Assembly: GCA_900549705.1 (NCBI GenBank)
Contig: URPI01000148.1
Span: forward strand, 1-5,455
DNA length: 5,455 bases
From: an uncultured Eubacteriales bacterium
GTDB lineage: Bacteria > Bacillota > Clostridia > Oscillospirales > Oscillospiraceae
Direction: 5' to 3'
Below the pieces are notes generated by a model. It was given only the letters and a program-made list of their open reading frames with translations, had not been told where the DNA came from and ran no database searches. Within the stretch, counting starts at the first letter, position 1. Every line of letters starts with the position of its first letter. The translations under genes and the position numbers were made by a program. Of this stretch, positions 4,737 to 5,455 are shown one piece after another.

Positions 4737-5372
4737 ATGATTACTTTGATGCACCTGCCCATCCGCCATGGCAACGCTCCCCTGCGCATTGCCCACGGTC
4801 ACTTTGCCACCAACCACTCCCACATCAACTACTATGTGGACATCACCTATCAAAAAACCCGGCTCAGTGAGGCCAAAGACAGCGCCCAGCAGCTGGTTGC
4901 AAACTTTGTCAACGACACCCCGGTGGACACCATTTTGTGCCTGGACGGCACCAGCGTGCTGGGCACCTGTCTTGCCGAGGAGCTGACCAAAAGCGGCTTC
5001 CGCACCGTCAACGCCCACCAGACCATCTATATCCTTGACCCGGAATACAACTCCAACTCCCAGATTATCTTCCGGGACAATAACCTGGGCATGATCAAGG
5101 GCAAAAATGTGCTGATTCTCATGGCCTCCGTCACCACCGGCTTCACTGCCAAGCAGGCGCTGCAAGCCATCAACTACTATGGCGGCAATGTGGCCGGTCT
5201 GGCCGCCATCTATTCCGCCGTAGACAGCATCGAGGGTTACCCCGTCCGCGCCGTGTACACCGTCAAGGATCTGCCCGGCTACGCAAGCTACGACTACTGG
5301 AACTGCCCCTACTGCAAGGAGGGCAAGCGCCTGGATGCCCTGGTCAACAGCTACGGCTATTCCCAGCTGTAA
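4737..5372 (+). CDS. Phosphoribosyltransferase-fold protein (orotate PRTase-like) with altered PRPP loop
   Basis: A 211-residue cytosolic protein of a family that gut Clostridia genomes often label as orotate phosphoribosyltransferase. The fold is suggested by TILCLDGTSVLGTCLAEELTK (core strand and helix, 65-85) and by VLILMASVTTG (125-135) followed by FTAKQALQAINYYGG. The latter occupies the place of the PRPP loop, usually VLIVDDVITTG. Here the two acidic residues are Met129-Ala130, while the TTG phosphate-binding end (133-135) is kept. Other marks are HFATNHSHINYYVD (22-35) and a CPYC motif at 190-193 in a conserved-looking tail ending in LVNSYGYSQL. Loss of the acidic pair makes ordinary PRPP catalysis doubtful; a binding or regulatory role, or altered chemistry, is possible. 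It has its own promoter and a hairpin-containing leader and stands alone on the plus strand. Confidence 0.8.
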   Translation: MITLMHLPIRHGNAPLRIAHGHFATNHSHINYYVDITYQKTRLSEAKDSAQQLVANFVNDTPVDTILCLDGTSVLGTCLAEELTKSGFRTVNAHQTIYILDPEYNSNSQIIFRDNNLGMIKGKNVLILMASVTTGFTAKQALQAINYYGGNVAGLAAIYSAVDSIEGYPVRAVYTVKDLPGYASYDYWNCPYCKEGKRLDALVNSYGYSQL

Positions 5373-5378
5373 GGGCGG

Positions 5379-5397
5379 CAATGTCCATTTGACATTG
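5379..5397 (+). repeat. Hairpin just after the phosphoribosyltransferase-like gene
   Basis: A perfect 7-bp stem CAATGTC / GACATTG with a CATTT loop starts seven bases after the stop codon. No T-run follows, so it is not a standard terminator; it may protect the mRNA 3' end. Confidence 0.5.
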
Positions 5398-5401
5398 AAA
5401 C

Positions 5402-5455
5402 GGCGCGAAGCGCCCTCGGCGCCCCCTTTGGGGGAGCTGCTGAGCGAATGCGAAG
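5402..5455. repeat. GC-rich palindromic element, probably a dispersed repeat, cut by the window edge
   Basis: Two adjacent hairpins are visible: GGCGC-GAA-GCGCC (5402-5414) and GC-G-CCCCC-TTT-GGGGG-A-GC (5419-5437, one G/A mismatch). After these comes GCTGAGCGAATGCGAAG up to the edge. The string CCCCCTTTGGGGGAGCTG followed by a GCGAAG-containing stretch resembles MITE-like intergenic repeats that I recall from Oscillospiraceae genomes, where a matching CTGAGGGGG half usually closes the element. The second half is outside the window, so the full structure cannot be confirmed. Confidence 0.55.

Noticed and set aside
4716..5381. A 221-codon open frame on the minus strand
   Set aside because: Antisense to the phosphoribosyltransferase-like gene; valine/glycine-rich translation typical of reverse-frame artefacts.

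Overview
This window looks like chromosomal DNA from a low-to-mid GC Gram-positive anaerobe, most likely a gut Clostridia member of the Oscillospiraceae/Ruminococcaceae type. The evidence is strong AGGAGG-like ribosome binding sites, AT-rich sigma-A promoters with 17-nt spacers set in GC-rich coding DNA, Rho-independent hairpin terminators, and protein relatives typical of that group. A GC-rich palindromic element at the right edge resembles dispersed repeats of these genomes. No phage, transposase, CRISPR or defence genes are visible.

Left block (1-1426, minus strand): three genes overlap by four bases each and read leftward. They are an integral membrane protein of unknown function, a small GIY-YIG nuclease-domain protein, and an aldo/keto reductase cut off by the window edge. 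They look like one translationally coupled operon.

Middle block (1427-2855): a plus-strand orphan gene for a 107-residue protein of unknown function has its own promoter, a 5'-leader hairpin and a bidirectional terminator. It converges on a minus-strand uridine phosphorylase gene, which has its own extended -10 promoter.

Right block (2853-5455): a membrane-anchored alpha/beta hydrolase lies on the minus strand just upstream of the phosphorylase promoter. Diverging from it on the plus strand are a Nudix hydrolase gene with a clear promoter, then a phosphoribosyltransferase-fold protein. The latter's promoter runs directly into a long terminator-like hairpin. The window ends in a cluster of GC-rich hairpins.

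Functionally this is mostly housekeeping and accessory metabolism. The phosphorylase (nucleoside salvage), the Nudix enzyme and the phosphoribosyltransferase homologue share a loose nucleotide theme, but they do not form one operon. I see no complete, clearly novel multi-gene system. The best candidates for a second look are the phosphoribosyltransferase homologue with a non-acidic PRPP loop, its promoter/terminator overlap, and the aldo/keto reductase whose usual catalytic histidine position appears to be tryptophan.
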